DNA of 64,000 nt from Mixta gaviniae (GTDB taxonomy: Bacteria; Pseudomonadota; Gammaproteobacteria; Enterobacterales; Enterobacteriaceae), in contig NZ_CP026377.1 of assembly GCF_002953195.1 (NCBI RefSeq), positions 1,798,001 through 1,862,000 on the forward strand, in the 5' to 3' direction. Each line of letters opens with the position of its first letter. Positions within the stretch are counted from its first letter, which is position 1. The notes below the pieces were generated by a model that saw only the letters and a list, made by a program, of their open reading frames with translations, had not been told where the DNA came from and ran no database searches. Position numbers and translations under genes: made by a program. Positions 18,653 through 29,160 of the stretch are shown in pieces.

Positions 18653-19852
18653 ATGTATCAACCTGTCGCGTTATTTATCGGTCTGCGTTATATGCGCGGA
18701 CGTGCCGCAGACCGCTTCGGCCGGTTTGTTTCCTGGCTTTCCACCATTGGCATTACCCTTGGCGTGCTGGCGTTGGTCACCGTGCTGTCAGTGATGAACG
18801 GCTTCGAGCGCGAGCTGGAAGGCAACATCCTTGGGCTGATGCCGCAGGCGCTGATCGCCGGCGAAAAGGGCTCGCTCAATCCGCAGCAGCATCCCGCCAG
18901 CGAACTTAAGCTGCAGGGCGTGCAGCGCATTGCGCCGCTCACCACCGGCGATGTCGTGCTGCAAAGCGCGCGCAGCGTGGCGGTGGGCGTCATGCTCGGC
19001 GTCCAGCCGGACGAGGCGGACCCGCTGACCCCTTATCTGGTGAATGTGCAGCAGCAGGCGCTGCAGCCTAATCAGTACAACATTATTCTCGGCGAGCAGC
19101 TGGCCGCCCAGCTGGGCGTCAAGCGCGGCGATCAGCTGCGCCTGATGGTGCCTTCCGCCAGCCAGTTTACCCCGATGGGCCGCCTGCCCAGCCAGCGTCT
19201 GTTCAACGTGATCGGCACCTTCGCCGCCAACAGCGAGGTGGACGGCTATCAAATGCTGGTGAACCAGCAGGATGCCTCGCGCCTGATGCGCTATCCGGCG
19301 GGCAATATCACCGGCTGGCGCCTGTGGCTTGATAAGCCGCTGGCGGTGGACAGCACCAGCCAGCAGGCGCTGCCGCAGGGGCTGGTGTGGAAAGACTGGC
19401 GCGACCGCAAGGGCGATCTGTTCCAGGCGGTGCGCATGGAAAAGAACATGATGGGGCTGCTGCTGAGCCTGATCATCGCCGTGGCGGCGTTTAACATCAT
19501 CACCTCGCTGGGCCTGCTGATCATGGAGAAGCAGGGCGAAGTGGCGATCCTGCAAACCCAGGGGCTGACGCGCCGCCAGATTATGCTGGTGTTTATGGTG
19601 CAGGGCGCCAGCGCCGGCATTATCGGCGCGCTGCTTGGCGCGCTGCTCGGCGTGCTGCTGGCCAGCCAGCTTAATAACCTGATGCCTGTGATCGGCATCT
19701 TCCTCGACGGCGCCGCGCTGCCGGTCGATATCTCTTTCTGGCAGGTGATCGCCATTGCGCTGACCGCGATGGCGCTGGCGCTGCTCTCGACGCTTTATCC
19801 ATCCTGGCGCGCCGCCGCCGTACAACCCGCTGAGGCTTTACGCTATGAGTGA
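18653..19852 (+). CDS. lolC: Lipoprotein-releasing ABC transporter permease LolC
   Basis: 399 residues, the E. coli length, starting [16 protein letters not shown]; the ATG nine bases earlier (18644) would add MDL and is less likely. One N-terminal helix is followed by a large periplasmic MacB-like domain containing the hook that recruits LolA, then three C-terminal helices ([19 protein letters not shown] and following). With LolD and LolE it extracts lipoproteins from the inner membrane. lolC, lolD and lolE overlap or abut, so they are one operon. Confidence 0.95.
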   Translation: MYQPVALFIGLRYMRGRAADRFGRFVSWLSTIGITLGVLALVTVLSVMNGFERELEGNILGLMPQALIAGEKGSLNPQQHPASELKLQGVQRIAPLTTGDVVLQSARSVAVGVMLGVQPDEADPLTPYLVNVQQQALQPNQYNIILGEQLAAQLGVKRGDQLRLMVPSASQFTPMGRLPSQRLFNVIGTFAANSEVDGYQMLVNQQDASRLMRYPAGNITGWRLWLDKPLAVDSTSQQALPQGLVWKDWRDRKGDLFQAVRMEKNMMGLLLSLIIAVAAFNIITSLGLLIMEKQGEVAILQTQGLTRRQIMLVFMVQGASAGIIGALLGALLGVLLASQLNNLMPVIGIFLDGAALPVDISFWQVIAIALTAMALALLSTLYPSWRAAAVQPAEALRYE

Positions 19853-20549
19853 TTCAATTCTGTTGCAGTGTGACCAGCTGTGCAAACGCTATCAGGAAGG
19901 GAGCGTGCAGACAGACGTGTTACGCGACGTCAGTTTCACCATGCGGCCCGGCGAAATGATGGCGATTGTCGGCAGCTCCGGCTCCGGCAAAAGCACCCTG
20001 TTGCACCTGCTGGGCGGGCTGGATGCGCCCACCTCCGGCGACGTGTTGTTTAACGGCCGCGCCCTGAGCAGCATGAGTTCCGCGCAGAAAGCGGAGCTGC
20101 GCAACCGCGAGCTGGGCTTTATCTATCAGTTTCACCACCTGCTGCCCGACTTTACCGCGCTGGAAAACGTGGCGATGCCGCTGCTGATCGGCAAAAAAGG
20201 CAAGCAGGAGGCGCAGGATCGCGCGATGGCGATGCTGAGCGCCGTCGGCCTGGCGAAACGCGCCGCGCACCGTCCCTCTGAGCTTTCCGGCGGCGAACGC
20301 CAGCGCGTAGCGATTGCGCGCGCGCTGGTCAACAATCCCCGCCTGGTAATGGCCGACGAGCCGACCGGTAACCTTGACGCGCGTAACGCCGACGCCATTT
20401 TCGATCTGCTGGGCGAACTGAACGTGCGTCAGGGCACCGCGTTTCTGGTGGTGACGCACGACCTGCATCTGGCGAAGCGTCTTCCCGCGCAGCGTGAAAT
20501 GCGCGACGGCCAGCTGAGTGACCACGTCACGCTGGCGGGAGCGTTGTAA
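19845..20549 (+). CDS. lolD: Lipoprotein-releasing ABC transporter ATPase LolD
   Basis: 234 residues with Walker [10 protein letters not shown], signature [15 protein letters not shown], Walker [13 protein letters not shown] and the switch His in VVTHDLHL. It powers lipoprotein release by LolCE from the cytoplasmic side. The start overlaps the end of lolC by eight bases, and its stop overlaps the lolE ATG (TAATG), suggesting coupled translation. Confidence 0.96.
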   Translation: MSDSILLQCDQLCKRYQEGSVQTDVLRDVSFTMRPGEMMAIVGSSGSGKSTLLHLLGGLDAPTSGDVLFNGRALSSMSSAQKAELRNRELGFIYQFHHLLPDFTALENVAMPLLIGKKGKQEAQDRAMAMLSAVGLAKRAAHRPSELSGGERQRVAIARALVNNPRLVMADEPTGNLDARNADAIFDLLGELNVRQGTAFLVVTHDLHLAKRLPAQREMRDGQLSDHVTLAGAL

Positions 20550-21790
20550 TGGCCTCTCTCTCCTTACTGTTGGCGACGCGCTTTAGCGGCGGACGGCGGC
20601 GCGGCGGCATGGTGTCGCTGATCTCGGTTATCTCTACGCTGGGCATTGCGCTTGGCGTGGCGGTGCTGATTATCGGCCTCAGCGCGATGAACGGCTTCGA
20701 GCGCGAGCTGAACAACCGCATTCTGGCGGTCGTGCCGCACGGCGAAATCGAGCCGGTCGACGGCCAGCTGGCGGAGTGGCGCACACTGCTGCCGCGCATG
20801 ACCCAGGTACCGGGCATCGCCGCCGCCGCGCCCTATATCAACTTTACCGGGCTGGTGGAGAGCGGGGCGAAGCTGCAGGCGATCCAGGTTAAAGGGGTCG
20901 ACCCGGCGCTGGAAACACAGCTCAGCGCGCTGCCGCAGTTTGTGCAAAATAATGCCTGGTCCCGTTTTAGCGCCGGCAAGCAGCAGATTATTATCGGCAG
21001 CGGCGTGGCGAAATCATTAGGCATTCGCCAGGGCGACTGGCTGACGATCATGATCCCTAACAGCGATGGTCAGAACAAGCTGCTGCAGCCGAAGCGTATT
21101 CGCCTGCAGGTCAGCGGCATTCTGCAGCTGAGCGGCATGCTCGATCACAGCCTGGCGCTGGTGCCGCTGGCCGACGCGCAGCAGTATCTTGAGATGGCCG
21201 ACAAGGTCACCGGCATCGCGCTGAAGATGAACGATCCCTTTAACGCGGTGAAACTGGTGCGCGACGCCGGCGAGGTGACACGCGCCTACGTCTATATCCG
21301 CAGCTGGATCGGCACCTACGGCTATATGTACCGCGATATTCAGATGATCCGCGCCATTATGTATCTGGCAATGGTGCTGGTGATCGGCGTCGCCTGTTTT
21401 AATATCGTCTCCACGTTAGTGATGGCGGTGAAGGATAAAAGCAGCGATATCGCCGTGCTGCGTACGCTGGGGGCGAAAGATGGCCTGATCCGCGCCATCT
21501 TCGTCTGGTACGGGCTGCGCGCCGGGCTGCTGGGCAGCCTGAGCGGCGTGGTGGTAGGGGTGCTGGCGGCGCTGAACCTGACGCGGCTGATCCGCGGGCT
21601 GGAACAGCTGACCGGACATCATTTTCTGTCCGGCGACATCTACTTTATCGATTTCCTGCCGTCGGAGCTGCACTGGCTTGACGTGGCCTCGGTGCTGGCG
21701 ACCGCGATCGTGCTGAGCCTGGTGGCCAGCTGGTATCCGGCGCGGCGAGCCAGCCGCATCGATCCGGCGCGGGTGTTGAGCGGACAGTGA
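20549..21790 (+). CDS. lolE: Lipoprotein-releasing ABC transporter permease LolE
   Basis: 413 residues with the same plan as LolC: an N-terminal helix ([20 protein letters not shown]), a long periplasmic domain, and three C-terminal helices including [20 protein letters not shown]. LolE binds the lipoprotein substrate before transfer to LolA. Its stop at 21790 is 19 bases before nagK, so nagK and possibly cobB may be in the same transcript. Confidence 0.95.
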   Translation: MASLSLLLATRFSGGRRRGGMVSLISVISTLGIALGVAVLIIGLSAMNGFERELNNRILAVVPHGEIEPVDGQLAEWRTLLPRMTQVPGIAAAAPYINFTGLVESGAKLQAIQVKGVDPALETQLSALPQFVQNNAWSRFSAGKQQIIIGSGVAKSLGIRQGDWLTIMIPNSDGQNKLLQPKRIRLQVSGILQLSGMLDHSLALVPLADAQQYLEMADKVTGIALKMNDPFNAVKLVRDAGEVTRAYVYIRSWIGTYGYMYRDIQMIRAIMYLAMVLVIGVACFNIVSTLVMAVKDKSSDIAVLRTLGAKDGLIRAIFVWYGLRAGLLGSLSGVVVGVLAALNLTRLIRGLEQLTGHHFLSGDIYFIDFLPSELHWLDVASVLATAIVLSLVASWYPARRASRIDPARVLSGQ

Positions 21791-21809
21791 CGGCGTGACG
21801 GGGGATCCG

Positions 21810-22718
21810 ATGTTCTATGGTTTCGACATGGGCGGCAGTAAAATCGCGCTCGGCGTCTATGACGCGCAGCGTCGGCAGGTATGGAGCAAACGCGTCGCCA
21901 CGCCGCGCGACGACTACGCGCAGCTGCTGGCGGCCTTTCGTGACCTGACGGCGGAGGCGGACGCCTTCACCGGCGGGCGCGGCAGCGTCGGCGTCGGCGT
22001 GCCGGGGCTGATCGATCCTGAGGATGGCACGCTGTTTACCGCCAACGTGCCGGCGGCGCGCAGGCAGGCGCTGGGGCGCGATCTGAGCCGGCTGCTGGGA
22101 CGCGAAGTGCGCGTTGATAACGACGCCAACTGCTTCGCCCTTTCCGAAGCCTGGGACGACGAGTTTCAGGCCTATCCGGTGGTGCTGGGGCTGATCCTTG
22201 GCACCGGGGTCGGTGGCGGGTTGGTCGTGGAGGGCAAGCCGGTTTCCGGCCGCAACTTCGTTACCGGCGAAATGGGCCATATGCGTCTGCCGATCGACGC
22301 GCTGACGGTGCTGGGCCAGGATATTCCGCTGCCCCAGTGCGGCTGCGGCAAGTACGGCTGTATTGAACGGTTTCTCTCGGGCCAGGGGTTCGCCTGGCTG
22401 TTTCGCCATTTTTATCAGCAGACGCTCAGTGCCGAAGCGATCGCCGCGCGCTATTATCAGGGCGATCGGCAGGCGCAGGCGCATACCGCGCGCTTCCGCG
22501 CGCTGCTGGCGGTTTGTCTCGGCAACCTGCTGACGCTGATCGATCCGCACCTGGTGGTACTGGGCGGCGGATTATCCAATTTCGATGCGCTTTATGACGG
22601 GCTGGCGGAGGAGGTGAAACCGCACCTGCTGCCGGTCGCCAGGCCGCCGCGTTTTGCCCGCGCCCGTCATGGAGACGCAGGGGGAATGCGCGGCGCCGCA
22701 TTCCTGCATCTCAGGTAA
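21810..22718 (+). CDS. nagK: N-acetylglucosamine kinase NagK
   Basis: 302 residues of the ROK family: ATP loop [11 protein letters not shown] at the start, [11 protein letters not shown], substrate residues in GEMGHMRLP, and the zinc site [15 protein letters not shown]. It phosphorylates GlcNAc released by NagZ during cell-wall recycling. The ATG at 21810 follows GGGGGAT and gives the family start MFYGFDMGG. The ATG-like start at 21795 is rejected as an extension. It follows lolE closely and precedes cobB. Confidence 0.94.
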   Translation: MFYGFDMGGSKIALGVYDAQRRQVWSKRVATPRDDYAQLLAAFRDLTAEADAFTGGRGSVGVGVPGLIDPEDGTLFTANVPAARRQALGRDLSRLLGREVRVDNDANCFALSEAWDDEFQAYPVVLGLILGTGVGGGLVVEGKPVSGRNFVTGEMGHMRLPIDALTVLGQDIPLPQCGCGKYGCIERFLSGQGFAWLFRHFYQQTLSAEAIAARYYQGDRQAQAHTARFRALLAVCLGNLLTLIDPHLVVLGGGLSNFDALYDGLAEEVKPHLLPVARPPRFARARHGDAGGMRGAAFLHLR

Positions 22719-22732
22719 CCAAAGGAGTTTTT

Positions 22733-23572
22733 ATGCGCACACCCCGTCGCCGTTTACGCATCGCGCGCTTTCGTAAAACCCGGCGCAAAATGCACCAGCG
22801 TTTCCGGCAGCGTATTTTTGAACGCGATCGTAATGCTGAGCTGGCGGCGCGCCCCCAGCCGCGGGTGGTGGTGCTGACCGGCGCCGGCATTTCCGCCGAG
22901 TCGGGCATTCGCACTTTCCGCGCCGATGATGGACTGTGGGAAGAGCATCGCATCGAGGATGTCGCCACGCCGGAAGGGTTCGCCCGCGATCCGGCGCTGG
23001 TGCAGGCGTTTTACAATGCGCGCCGCCGTCAGCTGCAGCAGCCGGAGATCCAGCCCAATGCCGCGCATCTGGCGCTGGCGGAGCTGGAGTCGGTGCTGGG
23101 CGATAATTTTCTGCTGGTGACGCAGAATATCGATAACCTGCATGAGCGCGCCGGCAACGAGCGCGTACTGCATATGCACGGCGAGCTGCTGAAGGTGCGC
23201 TGTGAAATGAGCGGCCAGGTACTGGCGTGGACCGGCGACCTCAATGCCGACGATCGCTGCCACTGCTGTCAGTTCCCGGCGCGCCTGCGCCCGCACGTGG
23301 TTTGGTTCGGTGAGATGCCGCTCGGCATGGATGAGATCTATCAGGCGATTGCGCAGGCGGACTATTTCCTCGCCATTGGCACCTCCGGCCATGTCTATCC
23401 GGCGGCCGGCTTCGTGCATGAAGCGAAGCTGCAGGGCGTACATACCGTCGAGCTGAATCTGGAGCCAAGCCAGGTGGGCAACCAGTTTGCGGAAAAGCAC
23501 TACGGGCTGGCGAGCGAAGTGGTGCCCGCATGGGTAGAGAAGTTTCAGAAAGGGCTTTATCGTCTGCTCTGA
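22733..23572 (+). CDS. cobB: NAD-dependent protein deacylase CobB
   Basis: 279 residues, equal to the long form of E. coli CobB, including the basic N-terminal extension [19 protein letters not shown]. Sirtuin motifs are [25 protein letters not shown], the catalytic His in HMHGEL, zinc-type cysteines (RCEM and CHCC), and [11 protein letters not shown]. It removes acetyl and succinyl groups from lysines using NAD. AAAGGAG precedes the ATG. An internal Met (about residue 20) could give the short isoform known in Salmonella. Confidence 0.95.
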   Translation: MRTPRRRLRIARFRKTRRKMHQRFRQRIFERDRNAELAARPQPRVVVLTGAGISAESGIRTFRADDGLWEEHRIEDVATPEGFARDPALVQAFYNARRRQLQQPEIQPNAAHLALAELESVLGDNFLLVTQNIDNLHERAGNERVLHMHGELLKVRCEMSGQVLAWTGDLNADDRCHCCQFPARLRPHVVWFGEMPLGMDEIYQAIAQADYFLAIGTSGHVYPAAGFVHEAKLQGVHTVELNLEPSQVGNQFAEKHYGLASEVVPAWVEKFQKGLYRLL

Positions 23573-23584
23573 GCCGATGTGGCG

Positions 23585-23616
23585 ATAAAAAAGGCGACCT
23601 CAGGGTCGCCTTTTTT
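23585..23616. terminator. Bidirectional terminator between cobB and potD
   Basis: AAAAAAGGCGACC-TCA-GGGTCGCCTTTTTT is a near-perfect palindrome with A and T tracts on the two sides. It serves convergent cobB (plus) and potD (minus). Confidence 0.88.
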
Positions 23617-23627
23617 GCGCGGGTGCC

Positions 23628-24674
23628 TTAACGGCCCGCTTTCAGCTTCTGGAACAGCATCTCATACTGCACGCTGGCGTCGCCGACGTCATCCTGCCAC
23701 TCGCCGTTTTTGATCACCGCTTCCGACGGGTAGAGCGAGGCATCGTTGGCTACGCTTGGCGGCAGCCGTTTTTTCGCCGCCAGGTTCGGCGTCGGATAGC
23801 CGATGGTTTCCGCTACCTGCGCCGCCACTTCCGGACGCAGCAGGAAGTTAATCAGCTTCAGCGCACCCTCTTTGTTTTTCGCGTTGGCCGGGATCGCCAG
23901 ACTGTCCATCCAGAAGATGCCGCCTTCTTTCGGCCAGACGATCTCCAGCGGCGTGCCCGCCTGGCGCGCCACGTAAGCGGAGCCGTTCCAGATCATCCCG
24001 AGGTTGACTTCGCCTTCCATAAACGGATTGCCCGGGTTATCGGAGTTAAACGCCAGCACGTTCGGCATCAGCTTTTTCAGCTCTTCATAGGCGGCGTTGA
24101 TCTCTTTGGCGTCGCGGGTGTTGCCGGAGTAGCCGAGCTTGCGCAGCGCCATCTGAAACACTTCGCGCGCGTCATCGGTCAGCAGCAGGCTCTGCTTATA
24201 TTCCGGCTTCCAGAGATCGCGCCAGGCGGTAACGCTTTTGGCGTCCAGCGCGTCGGTATTGACGCCGATGGCGGTGGCGCCCCAGATATAAGGGATCGAA
24301 TAGTCGTTATTCGGATCGAACGGTTTATTCAGCAAATTCGGATCGAGATTACTGAAGTTCGACAGCTTGCTCTTGTCGATCTTCTGGATCATTCCTTCGT
24401 TGCGCATTTTCGCCACGAAATAGGTAGAAGGCACCACCAGATCGTAGGCGCCGTCCTTGTAGGTTTTCAGCTTGGCGTACATGCTTTCGTTCGACTCATA
24501 GGTGGAGTAGATCACCTTGATGCCGGTCTCTTTGGTAAACTGCTCCAGCAGCCCCGGCGGCACATACTCCGTCCAGTTGTAGAAATAAAGCGTTTTGCCG
24601 TCGTCTGCGGCCTGCGCGCTCTGTAAGCCTAACGCCAGCGCCCCAGCCGCCAGCCAGTAACCCCATTTCTTCAT
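23628..24674 (-). CDS. potD: Spermidine/putrescine ABC transporter substrate-binding protein PotD
   Basis: 348 residues with a type I signal (MKKWGYWLAAGALALGLQSAQA, cleavage near 22). The mature protein has LYFYNWTEYVPPGLLEQF, LVVPSTYFVAKM, NPFMEGEVNLGMIWNGSAY and SLAIPANAKNKEGALKLINF, typical of PotD. It captures spermidine and putrescine in the periplasm for PotBC. It ends the potABCD operon 10 bases after potC. Confidence 0.96.
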   Translation of the reverse strand: MKKWGYWLAAGALALGLQSAQAADDGKTLYFYNWTEYVPPGLLEQFTKETGIKVIYSTYESNESMYAKLKTYKDGAYDLVVPSTYFVAKMRNEGMIQKIDKSKLSNFSNLDPNLLNKPFDPNNDYSIPYIWGATAIGVNTDALDAKSVTAWRDLWKPEYKQSLLLTDDAREVFQMALRKLGYSGNTRDAKEINAAYEELKKLMPNVLAFNSDNPGNPFMEGEVNLGMIWNGSAYVARQAGTPLEIVWPKEGGIFWMDSLAIPANAKNKEGALKLINFLLRPEVAAQVAETIGYPTPNLAAKKRLPPSVANDASLYPSEAVIKNGEWQDDVGDASVQYEMLFQKLKAGR

Positions 24675-24684
24675 CGCCTTTCCT

Positions 24685-25455
24685 CTATTTTGTTTTATCG
24701 CGCAGCAACAGCTGGCTGCCGGCCACCAGCAGCAGCGACAGCACCATCAGGATTGTCGCCAGCGCGTTCACCTCCGGCGAGACGCCGACCTTTACCATCG
24801 AGTAAATCTTCAACGGCAGGATCTCAAAGCCCGGGCCGGTGACGAAGGAGGAGACCACCACATCGTCCATCGACAGGGTAAAGCTGAGCAGCCAGCCCGC
24901 CGCTACCGCCGGCATCGCCAGCGGCAGAATAATTTTACGCAAAATGGTCACTTCGCTGGCCCCGAGATCGCGCGCCGCCTCCAGCATCCGTACATCAAAC
25001 CCCTTCAGGCGAGAATAGACGGTGATCACCACAAACGGCAGGCAGAAGGTGATATGCGATACCAGCAGCGACCAGAAGCCCAGCGAGATGCCCAGCAGCA
25101 TAAACAGCACCAGCAGTGAAATCGCCATCACGATATCGGGCGACATCATCACCACAAACAGCATGCCGCTGACGAACGGCTTGCCGCGAAACCGGTAGCG
25201 ATAGAGCGCCACTGCCGTCAGCGCGCCGATCAGCGTGGCGAAGGTAGCGGAAAGCACCCCCATAATCAGCGAGTGCTTCGCTGCCTGGATCAGGCTATCG
25301 TTGTTCATCAACAGCGCATACCACTGGGTGCTGAAGCCCTGCCAGTTAATGCCGAAACGCGAAGCGTTAAAGGAGTTGACGATCAAAATTACGATCGGAA
25401 TATACAGCCAGGCGTAAATGAGAAACATAAAGCCGCTGCGTAAAGTTTTGCCCAT
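24685..25455 (-). CDS. potC: Spermidine/putrescine ABC transporter permease PotC
   Basis: 256 residues, six hydrophobic helices, and the cytoplasmic EAA loop [20 protein letters not shown] that docks on the ATPase. It closely follows E. coli PotC, although the C-terminus is about eight residues shorter. Start and stop of adjacent genes share one base with potB (ATG overlapping the stop at 25455), so translation is coupled. Confidence 0.95.
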   Translation of the reverse strand: MGKTLRSGFMFLIYAWLYIPIVILIVNSFNASRFGINWQGFSTQWYALLMNNDSLIQAAKHSLIMGVLSATFATLIGALTAVALYRYRFRGKPFVSGMLFVVMMSPDIVMAISLLVLFMLLGISLGFWSLLVSHITFCLPFVVITVYSRLKGFDVRMLEAARDLGASEVTILRKIILPLAMPAVAAGWLLSFTLSMDDVVVSSFVTGPGFEILPLKIYSMVKVGVSPEVNALATILMVLSLLLVAGSQLLLRDKTK

Positions 25456-26315
25456 TATTCCAGCTCCACTTTCTTATTCAGCATGCGCGCCGCACGCCAG
25501 TAGAAAAGCAGCATCAGCCCCATCACCAGCGTCAGGACAATACTGGTGGCGGCGCCGAACGGCCAGTCGCGGATATTGAGGAACTGGCTCTTGATCACGT
25601 TGCCGATCAGCAGATTTTTTGCGCCGCCCATCAGATCGGCGACGAAGAACAGCCCCATCGCCGGCAGCAGCACCAGCAGGCAGCCGGCGACGATGCCCGG
25701 CATGGTCAGCGGCAGAATAATGCGCCAGAAGGTTTGCAGCTTGCTGGCACCAAGATCGCGCGCCGCCTCCAGGCAGGGCTTGTCCAGTTTCTCAAGGCTG
25801 GAGTAGAGCGGCATCACCATAAAGGGCAGCAGGATATAGACCAGCCCCAGCACCACCGCTTCCGAGGTATACATGATGCGGAAAGGCTTATCGATAAGGC
25901 CGAGCCACAGCAGAAACTCATTCAGCCAGCCGCGGGTGCTGAGGAAAATTTTCAGGCCGTAAATGCGGATCAGCGAGTTAGTCCAGAAGGGGACAATCAG
26001 CAGAAACAGCATCACCGGACGCACGCGCGCCGGCAGCTTTGTCAGGCACCAGGCGAAGGGATAGCCCAGGAGCAGGCAGCAGAGCGTGGCGATCAGCGCC
26101 ATATTCAGTGAATGCAGCAGCACCGTGGCGTAGAGCGGATCGAGCAGCCGGGTGTAGTTATCGACGGTCAGCGCCATGCGGACGAAGTTGGCATCGTCAC
26201 GCGTCAGGAAACTGGTGGCGATAATCATCAGGTTCGGCAAAAAGACAAACAGCACCAGCCAGCCGACGATCAGCGTGATAATCGTTTTCTGGAAACGGTT
26301 ACGCATTATTTTCAT
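25455..26315 (-). CDS. potB: Spermidine/putrescine ABC transporter permease PotB
   Basis: 286 residues with six membrane helices and the EAA loop [20 protein letters not shown]. The ATG at 26315 ([10 protein letters not shown]) aligns with the E. coli start MKN...; a second ATG at 26306 is possible, and the longer open frame to 26393 lies inside potA. The first 17 bases overlap the end of potA. It forms the polyamine channel with PotC. Confidence 0.92.
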   Translation of the reverse strand: MKIMRNRFQKTIITLIVGWLVLFVFLPNLMIIATSFLTRDDANFVRMALTVDNYTRLLDPLYATVLLHSLNMALIATLCCLLLGYPFAWCLTKLPARVRPVMLFLLIVPFWTNSLIRIYGLKIFLSTRGWLNEFLLWLGLIDKPFRIMYTSEAVVLGLVYILLPFMVMPLYSSLEKLDKPCLEAARDLGASKLQTFWRIILPLTMPGIVAGCLLVLLPAMGLFFVADLMGGAKNLLIGNVIKSQFLNIRDWPFGAATSIVLTLVMGLMLLFYWRAARMLNKKVELE

Positions 26316-27413
26316 CAGGCAGCACCACCTCCCAGCTTTCAACCCAGGTAATTGCCATTTTCTGATCCAGCGAGTGGTCAAAATCGGGGTCATCCTCGTT
26401 AAAGAATTCGCTGACGGTGACCAGTTTGCCGTTTTCCAGCTCGACGGTGGATTCCAGCGTCATACCTTTATAGTTGCGCTCACGCACAAAGCCCACCAGC
26501 CCGTCGGCGGCTGCGCTGTCGTGGATCTCCTCTACGCGCAGATCCTCCGGGCGCAGCAGCACGTGCAGCTTCTGGCCGGGCGTCACCGGGAAGGGCACCA
26601 GGAGATCGCATTCGCGGCCTTCCACCCGCGCACGCACGCGGCGATCCGCCAGCAGCGCGACCACTTCCGCGTCAAACACATTGATCTCGCCGATAAAGCG
26701 CGCCACGAACAGGTTCGCCGGCTCTTCATAGATTTCACGCGGCGAGCCGTCCTGCTCGATGCGTCCGTCGCGCAGCACCACGATGCGATCGGACATGCTG
26801 AGCGCCTCTTCCTGATCGTGCGTCACGAACACGAAGGTGATGCCCAGCTTGCGCTGTAACGCCTTTAACTCGTTCTGCATCTGCTTGCGCAGCTTATAGT
26901 CGAGCGCCGAAAGGGATTCATCCAGCAGCAGCACCTTCGGACGGTTGACCACCGCGCGCGCAATCGCCACGCGCTGCTGCTGACCGCCGCTAAGCTGATG
27001 CGGACGGCGGTCGGCGAAGCTCTCCAGCTGCACCATCGCCAGCGCCTCGTTGACGCGGGCAGTGATTTCCGCCGCCGGGGTTTTCTGCATGCGCAGGCCG
27101 AAGGCGACGTTTTCAAACACTGTCATATGCGGAAACAGCGCGTAGCTCTGAAACACGGTATTGACGTGACGATGCTCCGCCGGCGTTTCGGTAATGGTTT
27201 CGCCGTCGAGAATAATCTCGCCGCTGTCGGTCTCTTCAAGCCCGGCGATCAGGCGCAAAATGGTGGTTTTGCCGCAGCCGGAGGGGCGAGCAGGGTAATA
27301 AACTCGCCGTGGTGTATGGTCAGGTCAAAGTCGGCAATAATTTCTTTGCCGTCAAAAGCTTTACTGATGCCAGAAAGCGTAACCAGCGCCGTTTGTGCGC
27401 GTGTTTGCGTCAT
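26299..27413 (-). pseudogene. potA: Spermidine/putrescine ABC transporter ATPase PotA, frameshifted at Walker A
   Basis: The start codon is at 27413 ([20 protein letters not shown]), and 42 codons read correctly to GEFITLL. The Walker A sequence should then read GPSGCGKTT, but one base is missing near 27287: the bases read CTGCTCGCCCCTCC instead of CTGCTCGGCCCCTCC. The frame shifts; after restoring one base it continues through [15 protein letters not shown], the Walker [24 protein letters not shown] and the C-terminal TOBE-type region ending VVLPDENNA. Restored length is 371 residues (E. coli 378). PotA is the ATPase of PotABCD. Whether the gene is broken or the base was lost in sequencing cannot be told here. 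Confidence 0.85.
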
Positions 27414-27682
27414 TTTAGTCACTCAGCCCGAAGTTATCGGCAGTCAGGGCTGCCTGTATGTAATAGAGCGCGATCGCTACGGTCGACCGGCCGCAAAGTC
27501 AGGGGCGCGATGATACCTGAAAACCGCATGATTTCCATGCTCGCAAGCCAATAACCGCTATTTACCCGGATAAAAACGCGCATTCTCTTTTTGCGCACTA
27601 CGCTTTAACAGTATGACCTGACGCAATATGTTGGCGGAGCAGGCTTCCCATAATAGCTCACGGCCATTGAGAGAGAAGAAAG

Positions 27683-28917
27683 ATGACAACGCTACTCGAC
27701 CGGTTTTTACACTATGTTTCGTTTGATACGCAGTCGCGCCCCATGCGCGACAGGTTCCCAGCACAGAAGGGCAGTGGACGCTGGCGAAAGTGCTGCAGGA
27801 AGAGCTGATCGCGCTCGGGCTGGAAGAGGTCACGCTGAGCGAACACTGCTGCGTAACGGCGACGCTGCCGGCTAACATCGACCACCCGGCGCCTACCATC
27901 GGCTTTATTTCCCATGTCGATACCTCGCCCGATTTTACCGGCAAGCATGTCAATCCGCAGATTGTCGAAAACTACCGCGGCGGCGATATCGCGCTCGGCG
28001 TCGGCGAGGAGATCCTGTCGCCGGTGATGTTCCCGGTGCTGCATCAGCTGACCGGCCACACGCTGATCACCACCGACGGCAAAACGCTGCTCGGCGCCGA
28101 TGATAAAGCGGGGGTGGCGGAGATCATGACCGCCCTGGCGCGGCTGGCGCAGGGCGATATCCCGCACGGCAAAATTCGCGTCGCCTTTACCCCCGATGAA
28201 GAGGTCGGGCGCGGCACCGAGCATTTCGACGTGGCGGCGTTCGGCGCCGACTGGGCCTACACCATCGACGGCAGCGGCCTTGGCGAATTTCAGTTCGAAA
28301 ACTTCAACGCCGCTTCGGTGACGGTGAAGATCGTCGGCAACAATGTGCATCCCGGCACGGCGAAAGGGGTGATGGTCAACGCGCTCGATCTGGCGATGCG
28401 CTTTCACGCCGAGGTGCCCGCCACCGAAAAACCGCAGTTCACCAGCGGCTACGAGGGCTTTTACCACCTCAACAATATTAAAGGCTCGGTGGAGCGTGCC
28501 GAGATGAACTATATCGTGCGTGATTTCGATCGCGACAGCTTCGAGGCGCGCAAGCAGAAGCTGATCGATATCTCCCGCCGCGTGGGCAAAGGGCTGAACC
28601 CGGACTGCTATGTCGACGTCACGATTGAAGACAGCTACTACAACATGCGCGAGATCGTCGAGGCGCATCCGCACAGTATCGATCTGGCGCTGCAGGCGAT
28701 GCGCGAATGCGACGTGGAGCCGGACGTTAAACCGATTCGCGGCGGCACTGACGGCGCCTGGCTCTCTTTTAAAGGCTTGCCCTGCCCGAATATCTTTACC
28801 GGCGGCTATAACTACCATGGCAAACATGAGTTCGCCTCGCTGAACATTATGGAGAAGACGGTAGAGGTGATTGTCGGCATCGCCCGGCTGGCTGCGGTGA
28901 ACGCCGGCAAGCAATAA
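27683..28917 (+). pseudogene. pepT: Peptidase T (tripeptide aminopeptidase), frameshifted near the N-terminus
   Basis: The ATG at 27683 follows GAAGAAAG and encodes [19 protein letters not shown]. At the CCCC run 27739-27742 one C is missing; adding it restores [21 protein letters not shown] and the long frame to 28917, about 411 residues (E. coli PepT 408). The downstream frame has the M20 metallopeptidase features [37 protein letters not shown] and [14 protein letters not shown]. PepT cleaves N-terminal residues from tripeptides using two zinc ions. It is divergent from potA as in E. coli. Confidence 0.88.
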
Positions 28918-28920
28918 TTG

Positions 28921-29133
28921 AACGCCAAAGGTAGCCAGAGGGCGCGAAGAAAGAACTGAACGGCAGAAGCAGCCGAAGGGCGCGAAGCAAGATGGAACGC
29001 CCGAGGTCGCAGAAGGGCGGGAAGCAAGACGGAACGCCCGAAGGTCGCAGAAGGGCGGGAAGCAAGACGGAATGCCCGAAGATCGCAGAAGGGCGGGAAG
29101 CAAGATGGAGCGCCCGAGGTCGCTGAAAGGCGG
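28921..29133. repeat. Tandem array of 37-38 bp imperfect repeats
   Basis: Six consecutive units start at about 28921, 28959, 28996, 29033, 29071 and 29109. The common core is GAAGGGCGGGAAGCAAGA followed by GAACGCCCGAAGGTCGCA. The inner copies (28996-29108) are nearly identical; the outer ones are more divergent and the last is partial. The array sits between the converging 3' ends of pepT and roxA. It contains no gene on either strand. Confidence 0.85.
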
Positions 29134-29160
29134 CTGGCGTAGCGCCAGCCGCTAAGGCGA

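Noticed and set aside
28921..29133. CRISPR array
   Set aside because: The units are directly adjacent with no unique spacers, and no cas genes are nearby.
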